Positions 33,695-42,949 of a DNA stretch of 64,000 nucleotides are shown piece after piece (position 1 is the stretch's first letter; the number at the start of each line of letters is the position of its first letter). The DNA is from JANWYT01 sp034437555 (GTDB lineage Bacteria; Chloroflexota; Anaerolineae; Aggregatilineales; Phototrophicaceae). The DNA is taken from positions 5,706 through 69,705 of the forward strand of contig DAOTTQ010000058.1 of NCBI GenBank assembly GCA_034437555.1, given 5' to 3'. The notes under the pieces were generated by a model, which saw nothing but the letters and a program-made list of their open reading frames with translations, was not told the origin of the DNA and did no database searches. The position numbers and the translations under genes were made by a program.

Positions 33695-34921
33695 CTAGCC
33701 CTCTAGCGTAATCACCAAGTCCTTCTTAAAGGGTGTAATGCTTACTAATTCGCCACTCTCACTGATGATAAAGCTATCTTCTACGCGCACCCCAAAGCCT
33801 TGTTGGGGGTAGTATAAGCCGGGTTCTATCGTGATAAAGTTGCCCACTTGAAACACATCATCACGGCGTAGGTGGTGCATAGAGGGGGCTTCGTGGATGT
33901 TTAAGCCCACACCATGCCCAAGGCTATGCACATAGCCCTCTGTCGGGTTGGAGGTGCTTCTAGCAGTGGGGTGTCCTTTGGCTTCAAAGCTATCTAGGAC
34001 GGCTTCTTGTAACGCATACGTAGGCTTACCCAGCGCGTAAGTTTCTAGCGCAATGTTGAAGGCTTCCATGACATCGTCATAGGCGCGTTGCACTTGGGGG
34101 GGCGCATAACCAATACACCATGTGCGCGTCATATCATGATGATACCCACCACCCATTTCACGGGGGAATAGGTCAAACACAATCGCTTGCCCTTCTTTAA
34201 GGGCTTCGTTATCTTCGCCACGACTATGAGGGAATCCGCCGTCGCGCCCCTGTGCAAATATCATGCCCGTGTCCTCTAGCCCGCGTTCCATCAGTTCACG
34301 GCGAATAAGGCGTTTTACTGTGCCAATGGTCACGGCTTCACCTTCACTATTTACCAATGTACCCTCTTGGATACGTTGTGAGGCAATAAACGACCACGCT
34401 AACGCAGCAACTTCATTAGTTTTTTCGGCTACTGTGCGAATACGGTCAATTTCTTGGGGGTCTTTGGTCAAATAGGCTTCCTGAAAAAGGGTCGGGTTGC
34501 CACTCTCACCCAAAAGATCGTATTGCGGAAAGGTGCTTTTTAGACGTTCAACCAGCTCTAAATAGACGTTGATTGCGCCCACGCCATAAATGCCCACACG
34601 CCCCTCATGAACGCCCGCATCTGCTAGAATGTTGCCCCATAAGCGTACGGTGGCTTCTTCCATTGGGTACTCTTGGATGAGGTCAAAATAGCCCACATCG
34701 CCATAGGTTTTACACGCATAGCCGCTTTTATTGGCTTCTTCTATTTCCATACCATTCACATAGAGGCGCACGTCATCGCCTGCTTTTTTAACAATAAAGC
34801 CTCCCGTGATGTGTGCGCCATTGCTCATATAATCACGGACATCGCTATAGCTTTCATCGCCTGCTACTACAATGGCACTCAGTTGGCGCTTTTGCATTAA
34901 ACGGTCTAGGTCTGCTTTCAT
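33695..34921 (-). CDS. M24 family metallopeptidase (Xaa-Pro aminopeptidase/creatinase fold)
   Basis: A 408-residue protein with the two-domain creatinase fold. An N-terminal domain (1-165) begins with DLDRLMQKRQLSAIVVAGDE. The pita-bread catalytic domain carries the metal ligands: Asp in VFDLFPREMGGGYHHDMTRT (about 245-262), His in HSLGHGVGLNIHE (about 335), Glu in ITIEPGLYYP (about 366) and Glu in VRVEDSFII (about 384). It should release N-terminal residues, often before proline. The Met at 34921 starts the first helix of the fold; an open extension to 34993 has no homology feel. It lies downstream of a GT2 gene on the same strand and upstream of an M42 peptidase, suggesting a peptide-turnover pair. 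Confidence 0.92.
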   Translation of the reverse strand: MKADLDRLMQKRQLSAIVVAGDESYSDVRDYMSNGAHITGGFIVKKAGDDVRLYVNGMEIEEANKSGYACKTYGDVGYFDLIQEYPMEEATVRLWGNILADAGVHEGRVGIYGVGAINVYLELVERLKSTFPQYDLLGESGNPTLFQEAYLTKDPQEIDRIRTVAEKTNEVAALAWSFIASQRIQEGTLVNSEGEAVTIGTVKRLIRRELMERGLEDTGMIFAQGRDGGFPHSRGEDNEALKEGQAIVFDLFPREMGGGYHHDMTRTWCIGYAPPQVQRAYDDVMEAFNIALETYALGKPTYALQEAVLDSFEAKGHPTARSTSNPTEGYVHSLGHGVGLNIHEAPSMHHLRRDDVFQVGNFITIEPGLYYPQQGFGVRVEDSFIISESGELVSITPFKKDLVITLEG

Positions 34922-35027
34922 AGGGTGTTTGTGCCTTCCAAAATAAAGTGATTCTCTAAAATAAGCTCTCATAACATCATAACATAAAAGCAATGTAGCA
35001 CTCTATAAGAGGTCGTGGTGATGCCCC

Positions 35028-35957
35028 TTATTGGGGATAATTGAGTTGTAGCGATGGCACAAGCCCACGCAACATTAGCGCACGGTACAGCCGATACAGC
35101 GCAGGCACACGGCGCAACGCCACATACACTCGCCACCGCCATAACGCGCTTGCTCCCCATAGCCAGCTTTGAACGGGCGTAGGCAACATCTCTTCAGAAA
35201 TGCCCCAATCACGCCATAACTGCCGTAAGCTAGGCGGATGCACAGGCACAAGTTCTTGCCATGTTTGTGACAGTAAGAGTGCGGTCGCAAACTCTAAGTC
35301 TTGGCGCAAGCTACCCGTACCGCTTAAGTTGCCTTCGTGCTGATAAAATGTGCCACCCACCACTTCGCTTGTGGTGTAGCGCATGTGGGGCAAGGCGCGG
35401 ATGCTCCATTCATAATCCCCTGCAATGCGATAGCGTTCATCAAACGCGCCTGCTTGTTCATACAGCGTGCGAGACATCACCCAAAAAGGACAAAGCCCCG
35501 TTTTTCGCCCAACGTTGCCGTTGGGGTGCAGGCGTGGCTTTTGCAGTGTAATGCCTATGTGGGTTTGTAGCCCATAATTAAATTCCACCATCGTATAGCC
35601 TAGTTCTAGCAGGCGCACCCCTTCAATGAGGCTTTCGGGGGTGTGGTTGTCGTCTACGTTCCACACGGTTAGATAGGGCGCGTTAGTGGCAAGAAAACCC
35701 CTATTCCATGACGCATACAGGCTTTCACGGGCGACATCATGGCGCGTCAACGTAACCTGCGAAAGAGGCGCAAGCGTGGCTTTGAGCTGTGTTAAAAGCG
35801 CGCCCTCTTTGGGCGTGGGGTCATTGGCAATAATCACCACTTCTGCCCTAAAGTTAAGCGCGTTTAGGGCGGCACGTAAGCGCGTCGCATAGGCGGGCAA
35901 AAATGCCTCTGCGCGATAAGTGGATGTTACAATTGCCAATATCGGGTTTTCTATCAT
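35028..35957 (-). CDS. Family 2 glycosyltransferase
   Basis: A 309-residue soluble GT-A glycosyltransferase. The first strand reads LAIVTSTYRAEAFLPAY (about 8-24); the nucleotide-sugar site has VIIANDPTP (about 40) and the metal-binding motif appears as WNVDDNHTPESL (about 98-109); the acceptor region has DERYRIAGDYEWSIRAL (about 175-191), where the Asp-Tyr-Glu replaces the usual ED. The C-terminal 60 residues are arginine-rich with no membrane helix. An AGGGG ribosome-binding site eight bases before ATG 35957 decides the start over a frame open to 35987. Likely acts in surface glycan synthesis; acceptor unknown. Confidence 0.88.
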   Translation of the reverse strand: MIENPILAIVTSTYRAEAFLPAYATRLRAALNALNFRAEVVIIANDPTPKEGALLTQLKATLAPLSQVTLTRHDVARESLYASWNRGFLATNAPYLTVWNVDDNHTPESLIEGVRLLELGYTMVEFNYGLQTHIGITLQKPRLHPNGNVGRKTGLCPFWVMSRTLYEQAGAFDERYRIAGDYEWSIRALPHMRYTTSEVVGGTFYQHEGNLSGTGSLRQDLEFATALLLSQTWQELVPVHPPSLRQLWRDWGISEEMLPTPVQSWLWGASALWRWRVYVALRRVPALYRLYRALMLRGLVPSLQLNYPQ

Positions 35958-36073
35958 GCCTAGCCCCTGAATGAGAAAGATTATCACGCGCTCTTAAGAT
36001 GAGCGTTAGGAATTATAGCGCAGTGTACCCTATAATAAAGGTATTACACCTAACCAACCCATAAGGCAAGCCC

Positions 36074-37246
36074 ATGAGCGAAAACGTGCGCTTTTATGAA
36101 CAGCTAGACACCATTAGCCACATCGGTGACATCACGAACCCCGCCGTGTATACGAACATGCCCAGCGATTGGTATATTGCCATTAGTGACGTGCAAGGCT
36201 CTACACAAGCCATTTTGGACGGGCGCTATAAGGACGTAAACGGCATTGCAGCTGCCAGCATTTGCGCCCTCCTAAACAGCCTAACGGGCGTAGATATTCC
36301 TTTTGTGTTTGGCGGTGATGGCGCAACGGTGGTGATACCGCCCGAAATGCTAGAAGAAGCACGTCAATCGCTCATTGCCACCCAACGCCTTGCCAAAAGC
36401 CAATTTAACCTGAATTTGCGTGTGGGCATTGTTCCCATTACCGATGTGGAACGGGCAGGTTATAAGGTGCGTGTGGCAAAATTGCGCTATCATGAGCATT
36501 TTCAGCAAGCGGTGTTTACGGGTGGGGGCATTGCGTGTGCCGACCGCATGATTAAAGACCCCGCCACCGCCCCCCTTTATCTTGTGAAAGATGATGGGCA
36601 AACACACGAAGCCGATTTTACCGGGTATGAGTGCCGTTGGAGTGAAATCCCAAGCAACTACGATGAAACCGTTAGCCTGATGATTATGGCAACGTCACCC
36701 GATGACAGCGAAAATTATGCCGTTTACGCCGAAGTCATCCAACGCCTAGAAGTGATTTATGGCGATAGCGCACGCCGTAACCCCATTTCATTTCAGCACA
36801 TGCGCCCCGCCCTTAACCCGTCTAAGTATGGCGTAGAAACGCGCATCCGTAGCAGTACCAGCGCACTGATGGCACGCCTGCGCCTAATGATGTGGTCGGT
36901 GGGGGGGTGGCTTTTGTGGACATACCGCGACAAAATTTGGGATAGATACAAACGCATTGTTATAGACACCACCGACCGCGAAAAGTTTGACGACACCCTT
37001 CGCATGATTATCGCCGGCACAGTGCTACAACGCGATGAACTGGAAGCATTCTTAGAACGACTTCGGCAAGAGGGCAAGCTGGTGTATGGGATGCACGTTT
37101 CACGTCATGCCCTAATGACGTGCTTGGTTTTTGACCGCTTTGGGCGACAAGTGCATTTTGTGGACGGCGGTAACGGTGGCTATGCCATGGCAGCAAAACA
37201 CATGAAAGAACAATTAAAACGGTTAAGCACTGTCCCACAACTCTAA
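36074..37246 (+). CDS. DUF3095 family protein (nucleotide-cyclase-fold related)
   Basis: A 390-residue protein of the DUF3095 family. The N-terminal half looks like a class III cyclase fold: SDWYIAISDVQGSTQAI (about 31-47) carries the Asp-x-x-Gly-Ser/Thr metal turn, VFGGDGATVVIPP (about 78-90) the second metal region, and LRVGIVPITDV (about 116) the next strand. The C-terminal half is family specific (FDRFGRQVHFVDGGNGGYAMA near 355-375). No cyclase activity has been established for the family, to my knowledge. It opens a same-strand run with a PD40 propeller and a rhomboid protease (gaps of 20 and 15 bases), suggesting one operon. Confidence 0.85.
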   Translation: MSENVRFYEQLDTISHIGDITNPAVYTNMPSDWYIAISDVQGSTQAILDGRYKDVNGIAAASICALLNSLTGVDIPFVFGGDGATVVIPPEMLEEARQSLIATQRLAKSQFNLNLRVGIVPITDVERAGYKVRVAKLRYHEHFQQAVFTGGGIACADRMIKDPATAPLYLVKDDGQTHEADFTGYECRWSEIPSNYDETVSLMIMATSPDDSENYAVYAEVIQRLEVIYGDSARRNPISFQHMRPALNPSKYGVETRIRSSTSALMARLRLMMWSVGGWLLWTYRDKIWDRYKRIVIDTTDREKFDDTLRMIIAGTVLQRDELEAFLERLRQEGKLVYGMHVSRHALMTCLVFDRFGRQVHFVDGGNGGYAMAAKHMKEQLKRLSTVPQL

Positions 37247-37266
37247 AACGGAGGCAACCCCCTACT

Positions 37267-38304
37267 ATGAATAGACGGCGCATCTTACTTACAGGCGTTT
37301 TTTTGCTCATCTCGTTAGGCGCGGTGGCGGTGTATCTTGCCACATCTAGCGTGCGAAACGCCCCCCTAACACTTGGGGATGGTACAACGCGCACCACGTC
37401 CGAAGAAACCGAAATTGCCCCCAGTGAGGGCGTGCCACTAGCACCCCCACCGTATACGCTGGCGTTTACCACCGATGTTGAGGGGCATTGGGACATTGCG
37501 TTGCTAGAAAGTGATGGTGTCCTCAAAAACCTCACCGCAGACGGCACAGATGCCCAAGATTACTTTCCGTCATTTGCGCTAGCGGGTGACATGATTAACT
37601 TTATTTCCTCACGCGGAAGCCCCACCGAATTGGGACCCTCACAGGTGCAATCCAGTGGCGAAGGCTTACGCAGTTTAAGCATTGTGTCGGCGGTGATTAC
37701 GCTGTTTGGTGAGGGGCGTTTGGATTGGGATCCGTCATGGTCTCCCAACGGCACACAAGTATTGTGGTCGTCCTTGCGTGACCTTAACTTAGAACTTTAC
37801 ACCATCCCCACCGATGCCGAATTTGCCATTAGCAACGCCACCCGCCTGACGAATACGGGCGCACGGGATTGGTTTGGGGCATGGTCACCTGATGGCGCAC
37901 AAGTGGCATTTGCCACAGACCGCAACGGCAACGAAGATATTTACGTTATACCCACAACAGGGGGCGAAGCCCTACGCCTCACCGATAGCCCTGTGGATGA
38001 TATTCATGCTATGTGGTCATTGGATGGCACACAATTGGCGTTTGTATACGATGAAAACGACACCGCGCTTTTAGAGGGGCGTGTCCTTATTTATGTGACT
38101 TCGCCTGATGGCAATGGCACACCAGAACCCCTTGAGGTCGTGTTCATCGGTGACCCTGTAACGTCCCCTGATGGCGCGTATGTGGCGTATGTGAGCAACG
38201 AAACAGGCAATTGGCATATTTATGTGATGAACAGTGACGGCTCTAATGTGCGCCGCGTGACTGATGGGGACGCAAATTACCTGTTCCCTGTTTGGCAACC
38301 TTAG
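37267..38304 (+). CDS. TolB-like beta-propeller (PD40 repeats) membrane-anchored protein
   Basis: A 345-residue protein with one N-terminal membrane helix (about 7-26, after MNRRR) and a threonine/proline-rich linker. The extracytoplasmic propeller is made of PD40/WD-like blades: WDPSWSPNGTQVLWSS (about 157-172), WFGAWSPDGAQVAFATDRN (about 202-220), MWSLDGTQLAFVYDEN (about 248-263) and SPDGAYVAYVSNETGNW (about 300-316). Such propellers bind proteins or polysaccharides. The blade pattern is clear; no enzymatic residues are visible. It sits between the DUF3095 and rhomboid genes in one apparent operon. Confidence 0.9.
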   Translation: MNRRRILLTGVFLLISLGAVAVYLATSSVRNAPLTLGDGTTRTTSEETEIAPSEGVPLAPPPYTLAFTTDVEGHWDIALLESDGVLKNLTADGTDAQDYFPSFALAGDMINFISSRGSPTELGPSQVQSSGEGLRSLSIVSAVITLFGEGRLDWDPSWSPNGTQVLWSSLRDLNLELYTIPTDAEFAISNATRLTNTGARDWFGAWSPDGAQVAFATDRNGNEDIYVIPTTGGEALRLTDSPVDDIHAMWSLDGTQLAFVYDENDTALLEGRVLIYVTSPDGNGTPEPLEVVFIGDPVTSPDGAYVAYVSNETGNWHIYVMNSDGSNVRRVTDGDANYLFPVWQP

Positions 38305-38319
38305 AAAAGAGACCCTTGT

Positions 38320-39192
38320 ATGTCTAATTTTGATGACGAAGAAGAAAAGCCCAAACGCCGTATAAGACACCCCCTCGAAGCCCCACAAGAGGGCGATGAG
38401 GACTATGTTTCGTCCGAAGAAGAGTCACAACGCCCCAAACAGCGCGTTGTCTTTACGATGGGCGTTACACAGCCCTATCTGACCTATGCGCTGATGGCAA
38501 TCAACATTGCTATTTTTGCGTTTAGCCTGTTCTTTAGAGAGGCATACGTGCCGTTTTATGTGGCAGCGGCATTAGACCCACTGGCGGTTTTACGTGATTT
38601 TCAGGTGCATCGTTTGATAAGCGTGATGTTTTTACACGGCGACCCCACCCACATCATGTTTAACATGCTGGCACTGTACAGTATTGGCAGGCGTGTAGAA
38701 CTGTATTATGGGCGTTATCGCTTTTTGATTGTGTACTTTTTAGGGGGGATGCTGGGTTCTGTGCTAAGTGCCATTATTGGCGATTATAGCATTTGGAGTG
38801 TGGGCGCATCGGGCGCAATCTTTGCGTTGTGGGCGAGTAGTTTTTGGTTTGTACAGCAAAATGCCAAGTTGTTTGGTGAAAACGGGCGGCTCATCTTGCT
38901 ATCAGAGGGCATCTTCCTGATTGGTAACATCTTCATTGGGCTAGACCCCTCACGCAACATTGATAACTTGGGGCATTTGGGGGGCTTTATGGGGGGGCTG
39001 GCATTGGCATACTTTATTGTGCCACGCATCACGTTTACCCAAAAGATAGATGCAGAGGGCGTGCAGGTTATCACGTTTACCGATAACAACCCCCTTGACC
39101 AAAAGCACACCCTCATGATTTTGGCATATAGCACAGGGTTACTGTGCCTCTTGGTGGTTGGGATTCTCGTTTTCAGGGCGCAATCGCTCTAG
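38320..39192 (+). CDS. Rhomboid family intramembrane serine protease
   Basis: A 290-residue protease. An acidic, cytoplasmic N-terminus (1-50) precedes seven membrane helices. The first loop has HRLISVMFLHGDPTHIMFN (about 98-116), with the H-x-x-x-N oxyanion group. The catalytic Ser is in SVGASGAIFAL (about 165) and the partner His in LGHLGGFMGGLALAY (about 219). All catalytic elements are therefore intact. It cleaves membrane-anchored substrates within the bilayer; the PD40 protein encoded just upstream, which has one N-terminal helix, is a possible substrate, but this is only contextual. The last 54 bases overlap the tail of the convergent DUF2304 gene. Confidence 0.95.
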   Translation: MSNFDDEEEKPKRRIRHPLEAPQEGDEDYVSSEEESQRPKQRVVFTMGVTQPYLTYALMAINIAIFAFSLFFREAYVPFYVAAALDPLAVLRDFQVHRLISVMFLHGDPTHIMFNMLALYSIGRRVELYYGRYRFLIVYFLGGMLGSVLSAIIGDYSIWSVGASGAIFALWASSFWFVQQNAKLFGENGRLILLSEGIFLIGNIFIGLDPSRNIDNLGHLGGFMGGLALAYFIVPRITFTQKIDAEGVQVITFTDNNPLDQKHTLMILAYSTGLLCLLVVGILVFRAQSL

Positions 39193-39519
39193 TTCATAGC
39201 GCAAGAGGGCAACCTGCTGGGCAATCTCTTTGTTCTCTTGCGTTAGCCGTGTGATAACTGTCGAGAAGTACAACAAGATAAAGAGCAAGAACAACGCCGC
39301 CAATAAAAACAGCAAGTTTGGCGGATACACAATGCCCACAAACGCCGAAAGCCCATGCAGCAAGTCACGCCATAGCGCAACAATCAGCATCACAAACGCG
39401 GTTGCCAGCCACAATAGCGAGTATTCTTCACGCAGTTTGCGCTGGCGCACCAATTCCAGCACCAATAAGAGTGCCAAAATGGATGCGCCTACTGCAAAGA
39501 CCACCGAACGTTCTTGCAT
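39139..39519 (-). CDS. DUF2304 family membrane protein
   Basis: A 126-residue membrane protein of the DUF2304 family: helix one (about 8-25), the cytoplasmic motif RQRKLREEYSLLWLATAF (about 26-43, the family signature), helix two (33-52) and helix three (68-90), then a coiled-coil tail (90-126). Such proteins are usually encoded near polyprenyl glycosyltransferases and are thought to assist them. It starts five bases after the Wzz-like gene and ends the minus-strand envelope operon. Its last 54 bases overlap the 3' end of the rhomboid gene, and there is no terminator between them. Confidence 0.85.
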   Translation of the reverse strand: MQERSVVFAVGASILALLLVLELVRQRKLREEYSLLWLATAFVMLIVALWRDLLHGLSAFVGIVYPPNLLFLLAALFLLFILLYFSTVITRLTQENKEIAQQVALLRYELERLRPENENPNHQEAQ

Positions 39520-39524
39520 GGTGG

Positions 39525-40187
39525 TTACTCTGGAACAACTGCTAAAACAGCAAAAGCGTTTTGTTCTAAATCTTCACGGCGGCGCACCACCGCGCTCTCT
39601 AAAAATTCCAGCACAAACACCACCACAGCCCCTAAGAAAAAGCCCGCAATTGCGCCAATAAGGATGTTAATGGTGGTATTGGGGCGCAAAAGGCTAATGC
39701 GAGGCGCGTCTTGAATTTGGGCGCGGATGCGGTCTTCTTGGCGTGCTTCTTGGTTTAGCTCATCTTGATAGGCAATCAGGGCGTTGCCCCATTCGGTGGT
39801 GATGGGGTTGATGAAGCGTGATGCTTCTTCGCCACTATTCGCTTCAAGGTCTACGTCAATTTGAATGGATAACGTATCGCGTTGGGTTGAGATGGTGGTA
39901 CGGCTACGCAAAAACGCGGGGTTCATATCTAGGTTAAGCGTGTCAATGATACGGGCTGCTACGATGTCACTTTGCAAATAAGCCACACGGCTATTTAGCA
40001 ATTGCGCCGCTGCTTGCGTTAAGCCCCAATCACTACGGGAGGGCGTAATGAGCAAAAGTTGTGTGCTACGATACACTGGCTGAACGGTACGGCTAAAGGC
40101 AAACGCGCCCACCGCACACAGTACCGCCAACAAAATCATAATCCAACCGCGCTGTACTAGTACGCGACCATATTCAAAGAGGTTCAT
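39525..40187 (-). CDS. Wzz/Wzc-type chain-length determinant protein
   Basis: A 220-residue polysaccharide co-polymerase. A first membrane helix (about 14-32) with the typical FEYGRVLVQRGWIMILLAVL lead is followed by an extracytoplasmic region (35-175) and a second helix (about 178-200) whose end carries the PNTTINILIGAIAGFFLG pattern with the conserved proline. A short C-terminal cytoplasmic part includes LEFLESAVVRRREDLE and the strand FAVLAVVPE, as in YveK/CapA proteins that pair with a separate tyrosine kinase. No kinase gene adjoins it. It regulates the length of exported polysaccharide chains. Confidence 0.9.
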   Translation of the reverse strand: MNLFEYGRVLVQRGWIMILLAVLCAVGAFAFSRTVQPVYRSTQLLLITPSRSDWGLTQAAAQLLNSRVAYLQSDIVAARIIDTLNLDMNPAFLRSRTTISTQRDTLSIQIDVDLEANSGEEASRFINPITTEWGNALIAYQDELNQEARQEDRIRAQIQDAPRISLLRPNTTINILIGAIAGFFLGAVVVFVLEFLESAVVRRREDLEQNAFAVLAVVPE

Positions 40188-40232
40188 AGGTAAAACGTCC
40201 TTTCTGATGCGCTATCGCACCACTTCACGGCA

Positions 40233-41198
40233 TTATAGACGAGTGGCAAGAAGTTCATCAAGCACTGTTTCTACGCGCACACCGTCCGCTTGCGCTTCAT
40301 AGTTTAGCATAATCCGATGACGAAGGGCATTTTTTACCACAGTACGCACGTCATCAAACGCCACATTAAACCGCCCCTCTAGCAAAGCGTGTGCCTTTGC
40401 CCCCAAAACCAACGCCTGCGCCCCACGAGGCGAAGCCCCCACGCGCACGTAACGGCGCACACCATCAGGTGCGTTTTCACTGTCGGGATGGGTGGCAGTA
40501 ATCAGCTTGGCAATCCATTCAATGACGTGGCTGGCAATGGGCAATTCTAGCACCAATTGGCGCATATCTAGCACGTCTTGGGCGGTGGCAACACGGCTAA
40601 CGGTGGGCGTATCTGTGCCTGTCGTGCGCTCCATAATGCTCACCAATTCGCTCATACTGGGGAACGCCACATTCACCTTAAACAAAAAGCGGTCTAGCTG
40701 CGCTTCAGGCAAGGGGTATGTGCCTTCCATTTCTAGTGGGTTTTGCGTAGCAAGCACAAAAAACGGCTCATCAAGCATGTAGCGTCTGCCCGCAACAGTA
40801 ACAGTACGCTCTTGCATGGCTTCTAGGGTGGCGGATTGTGTTTTGGGCGTGGCGCGGTTAATTTCGTCTGCCAGCACCATATTGGCAAAGATTGCTCCCC
40901 GTTGAAAGCGAAAAGCGCGTTTGCCGTCCTCTGTTTCTTCTAAAATATCCGTTCCCACAATATCAGACGGCATCAGGTCGGGCGTAAACTGGATGCGCGA
41001 AAATGATAAGTCTAGCGTGTCGGCGAGCGTGCGAATGAGCAGAGTTTTCCCTAAGCCCGGCACGCCTTCTAAGAGGGCGTGCTTGCCCACCAACACACAA
41101 ATTAAAACGGCGCGGACAACGTCTGTTTGCCCCACAATCACACGGGCAACTTCGTTTTCTACGTCACGCGCCAGGGTGTTAAAACGGGCGATTTCCAT
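40233..41198 (-). CDS. MoxR family AAA+ ATPase
   Basis: A 321-residue AAA+ chaperone-like ATPase. Walker A reads EGVPGLGKTLLIRTLA (about 38-53), Walker B NMVLADEINRATPKTQ (about 104-119), sensor 1 ATQNPLEMEGTYPLPEAQLD (about 147-166) and the arginine finger region RFLFKV follows; a lid domain ends the chain (SPRGAQALVLGAKAHALLEG). MoxR proteins help mature VWA-domain or metal-enzyme partners, but the genes right next to it here encode glutaredoxin-like and Wzz-like proteins, with no VWA partner beside it. A start at GTG 41201 is possible; ATG 41198 follows an AAAGG. Confidence 0.94.
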   Translation of the reverse strand: MEIARFNTLARDVENEVARVIVGQTDVVRAVLICVLVGKHALLEGVPGLGKTLLIRTLADTLDLSFSRIQFTPDLMPSDIVGTDILEETEDGKRAFRFQRGAIFANMVLADEINRATPKTQSATLEAMQERTVTVAGRRYMLDEPFFVLATQNPLEMEGTYPLPEAQLDRFLFKVNVAFPSMSELVSIMERTTGTDTPTVSRVATAQDVLDMRQLVLELPIASHVIEWIAKLITATHPDSENAPDGVRRYVRVGASPRGAQALVLGAKAHALLEGRFNVAFDDVRTVVKNALRHRIMLNYEAQADGVRVETVLDELLATRL

Positions 41199-41214
41199 CA
41201 CTAAAGTGCCTTTC

Positions 41215-41607
41215 TTAAGCTAAGAAGCCGTTGTCTTTTAGCCATTCGGTTAGTTCTTGGTGGCTAGGTTCGGTAATCATTACGCCACGATGCACCCCAC
41301 GCGGGCTTTTACCCACAGGCAATGGGGCAACCACCGCATAGGGCAAGTTGCTATCGGGCAACGCAATAACCAGCGTTGGCACGCTCAAAAAGCCTGTCCA
41401 TTCTATCACGCGCTCTCTGGCGGTGGGGTCTTGGTCGATGAGTAGCGTACGATACGGCACGCAATAGCCCGCCAAACTGCGTTTTGCCACCGTTACAAAC
41501 GGGCAAGGCATGCTACGCGAATACATTACCAATTCGTGGGTGGGATGTGGTACGGCGGTTAGGGCAGGGCTTGAGGATGTCATGGTCTTTAGCAACTTAG
41601 CAAGCAT
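41215..41607 (-). CDS. Glutaredoxin-like protein with a single active-site cysteine
   Basis: A 130-residue thioredoxin-fold protein. After about 25 residues, the strand LVMYSRSMPCPFVTVAKRSL carries a CPFV motif where dithiol glutaredoxins have CPYC, so it is monothiol. The fold continues with PYRTLLIDQDPTARERVIEW and the cis-proline segment SVPTLVIAL, as in glutaredoxins, then about 35 extra residues. It probably handles glutathione-like thiols, Fe-S clusters or protein disulphides. I start at Met 41607, four bases after the amidase stop; a frame open to 41652 would overlap that gene, and Met 41583 is a further alternative. Confidence 0.78.
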   Translation of the reverse strand: MLAKLLKTMTSSSPALTAVPHPTHELVMYSRSMPCPFVTVAKRSLAGYCVPYRTLLIDQDPTARERVIEWTGFLSVPTLVIALPDSNLPYAVVAPLPVGKSPRGVHRGVMITEPSHQELTEWLKDNGFLA

Positions 41608-41611
41608 AGGG

Positions 41612-42826
41612 TTATTGTCCGTCTGGGGTAGTTGTGATGGCATCGGGCGCAATCACTTCGGCGTTTGGATTAGGCGCAGGTGGGTTTAAGAAGCACACCA
41701 CGCCTTCGGTGATGGCTTGCGCCATGTCATCTTGTCGGGTGGTTAAAATGGTGCGGTCATCCTTCATAAAGCCTAGCTCGATGATGGCGGCGGCGGTGAG
41801 TGGGTGAATCTCTCTAAAGGTATGATAATCGGTCATATCTACAGTGAGCGAAAAACGGCGTTCTATTTCGATTACCTTGCCATATTCACGTGCCAAACAC
41901 TCTGCTAAAAGCGTGTCGGGACCGCCTTCGGGACGGACGGCGGCTTTTGCCACCAAGTAGCCACTGACATATTCACCAAAATCTTGGCAGGTATTGGCAT
42001 GAATAGACACCAAAGATGCCGCCTGATAATTGTTCAAGCGTGCGTCAAACTCATCAAGCAAATCGACGCTATAGCCCAGTGTGCGTAGGTTACGTACCAC
42101 ACGGGTTGCCACATCAAAGTTAATGCTGGATTCGGTTAGCCCATCAGGACACACGGCACCGGGGTCATTTTCGGGTCCTCGGTGTCCGCTGACGATGCCC
42201 ACTTTGCGTAAATAATTGGGCGTGGGCAATTGTGTGGGCTGTTGCGTTACGGCAACCGTAGAATTAGCAACCACCAAGCCCGTCACCACGCGCCTATCTA
42301 AAAAGTCGGGGGACGTAAACCACGTAAAAATAGTGCTGGATAAAAAGCCCGCCAAAATCACCAATATCAACGTTCGTACAAAGCCCCCCACAATCCCCAC
42401 ACGGCGCACCCTTACGCGCTCTTGGCGACGCTTAACGCGCTGTACTCGTTGCGCTTCCATTTTTTCGGATGAGATGGGCGCGGGTGGCGGGGGTGCAGGC
42501 GGTGGCGGTACAGCCTCCACAGGAATATCGGGCAGGCGCAAGGGCGCAGATTCTTTCCCAATCGACAGGCGTTCTCTTTGGATGGGCGCGGGTGCGCCCT
42601 CTACCACAGGTTGTTCTGGGGCAGGTGTGGGCTTTAGGGCATCCGTTACGCTGGGGATAATGGGCATTTCCAGCTCAGGTTCAGGCTCAGGTTCGGCAGG
42701 GACACGGCGTGCCGCTACTTGGCGCATCATCTCTACAAACAGGGTGCTTGGCGCAACCTCTGGCAAGTCACTGGCGTTTTCATTCGCGTTATGGGGGTCT
42801 TGGGGGGTATTTGGCTCGTCTGGCAC
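41612..42826 (-). CDS. N-acetylmuramoyl-L-alanine amidase (Amidase_3) with single-pass anchor
   Basis: A 404-residue protein. A proline/glutamate-rich cytoplasmic region (1-135) ends in a basic stretch (KRRQERVRVRRVG), followed by one membrane helix (about 147-167). The extracytoplasmic domain (about 205-385) is a zinc amidase: first His in VGIVSGHRGPE (about 213), Glu in DGLTESSINFDV (about 229), second His in LVSIHANTCQD (about 277) and catalytic Glu in AAIIELGFMKDD (about 349). It cuts the bond between MurNAc and the stem peptide. The long proline-rich cytoplasmic tail is unusual. It heads a five-gene minus-strand operon ending with DUF2304. Confidence 0.9.
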   Translation of the reverse strand: MPDEPNTPQDPHNANENASDLPEVAPSTLFVEMMRQVAARRVPAEPEPEPELEMPIIPSVTDALKPTPAPEQPVVEGAPAPIQRERLSIGKESAPLRLPDIPVEAVPPPPAPPPPAPISSEKMEAQRVQRVKRRQERVRVRRVGIVGGFVRTLILVILAGFLSSTIFTWFTSPDFLDRRVVTGLVVANSTVAVTQQPTQLPTPNYLRKVGIVSGHRGPENDPGAVCPDGLTESSINFDVATRVVRNLRTLGYSVDLLDEFDARLNNYQAASLVSIHANTCQDFGEYVSGYLVAKAAVRPEGGPDTLLAECLAREYGKVIEIERRFSLTVDMTDYHTFREIHPLTAAAIIELGFMKDDRTILTTRQDDMAQAITEGVVCFLNPPAPNPNAEVIAPDAITTTPDGQ

Positions 42827-42949
42827 GCGACATCCTTACTCATTTGGGCGTGTTTATATTATAATGCAGTCACGGTGTAGTGTGTTGTGCGATTGCCCAC
42901 AAAACATAAAGAACAATGCTGTTTTAACCCCTTTTAAGAGGTTGGGTGT

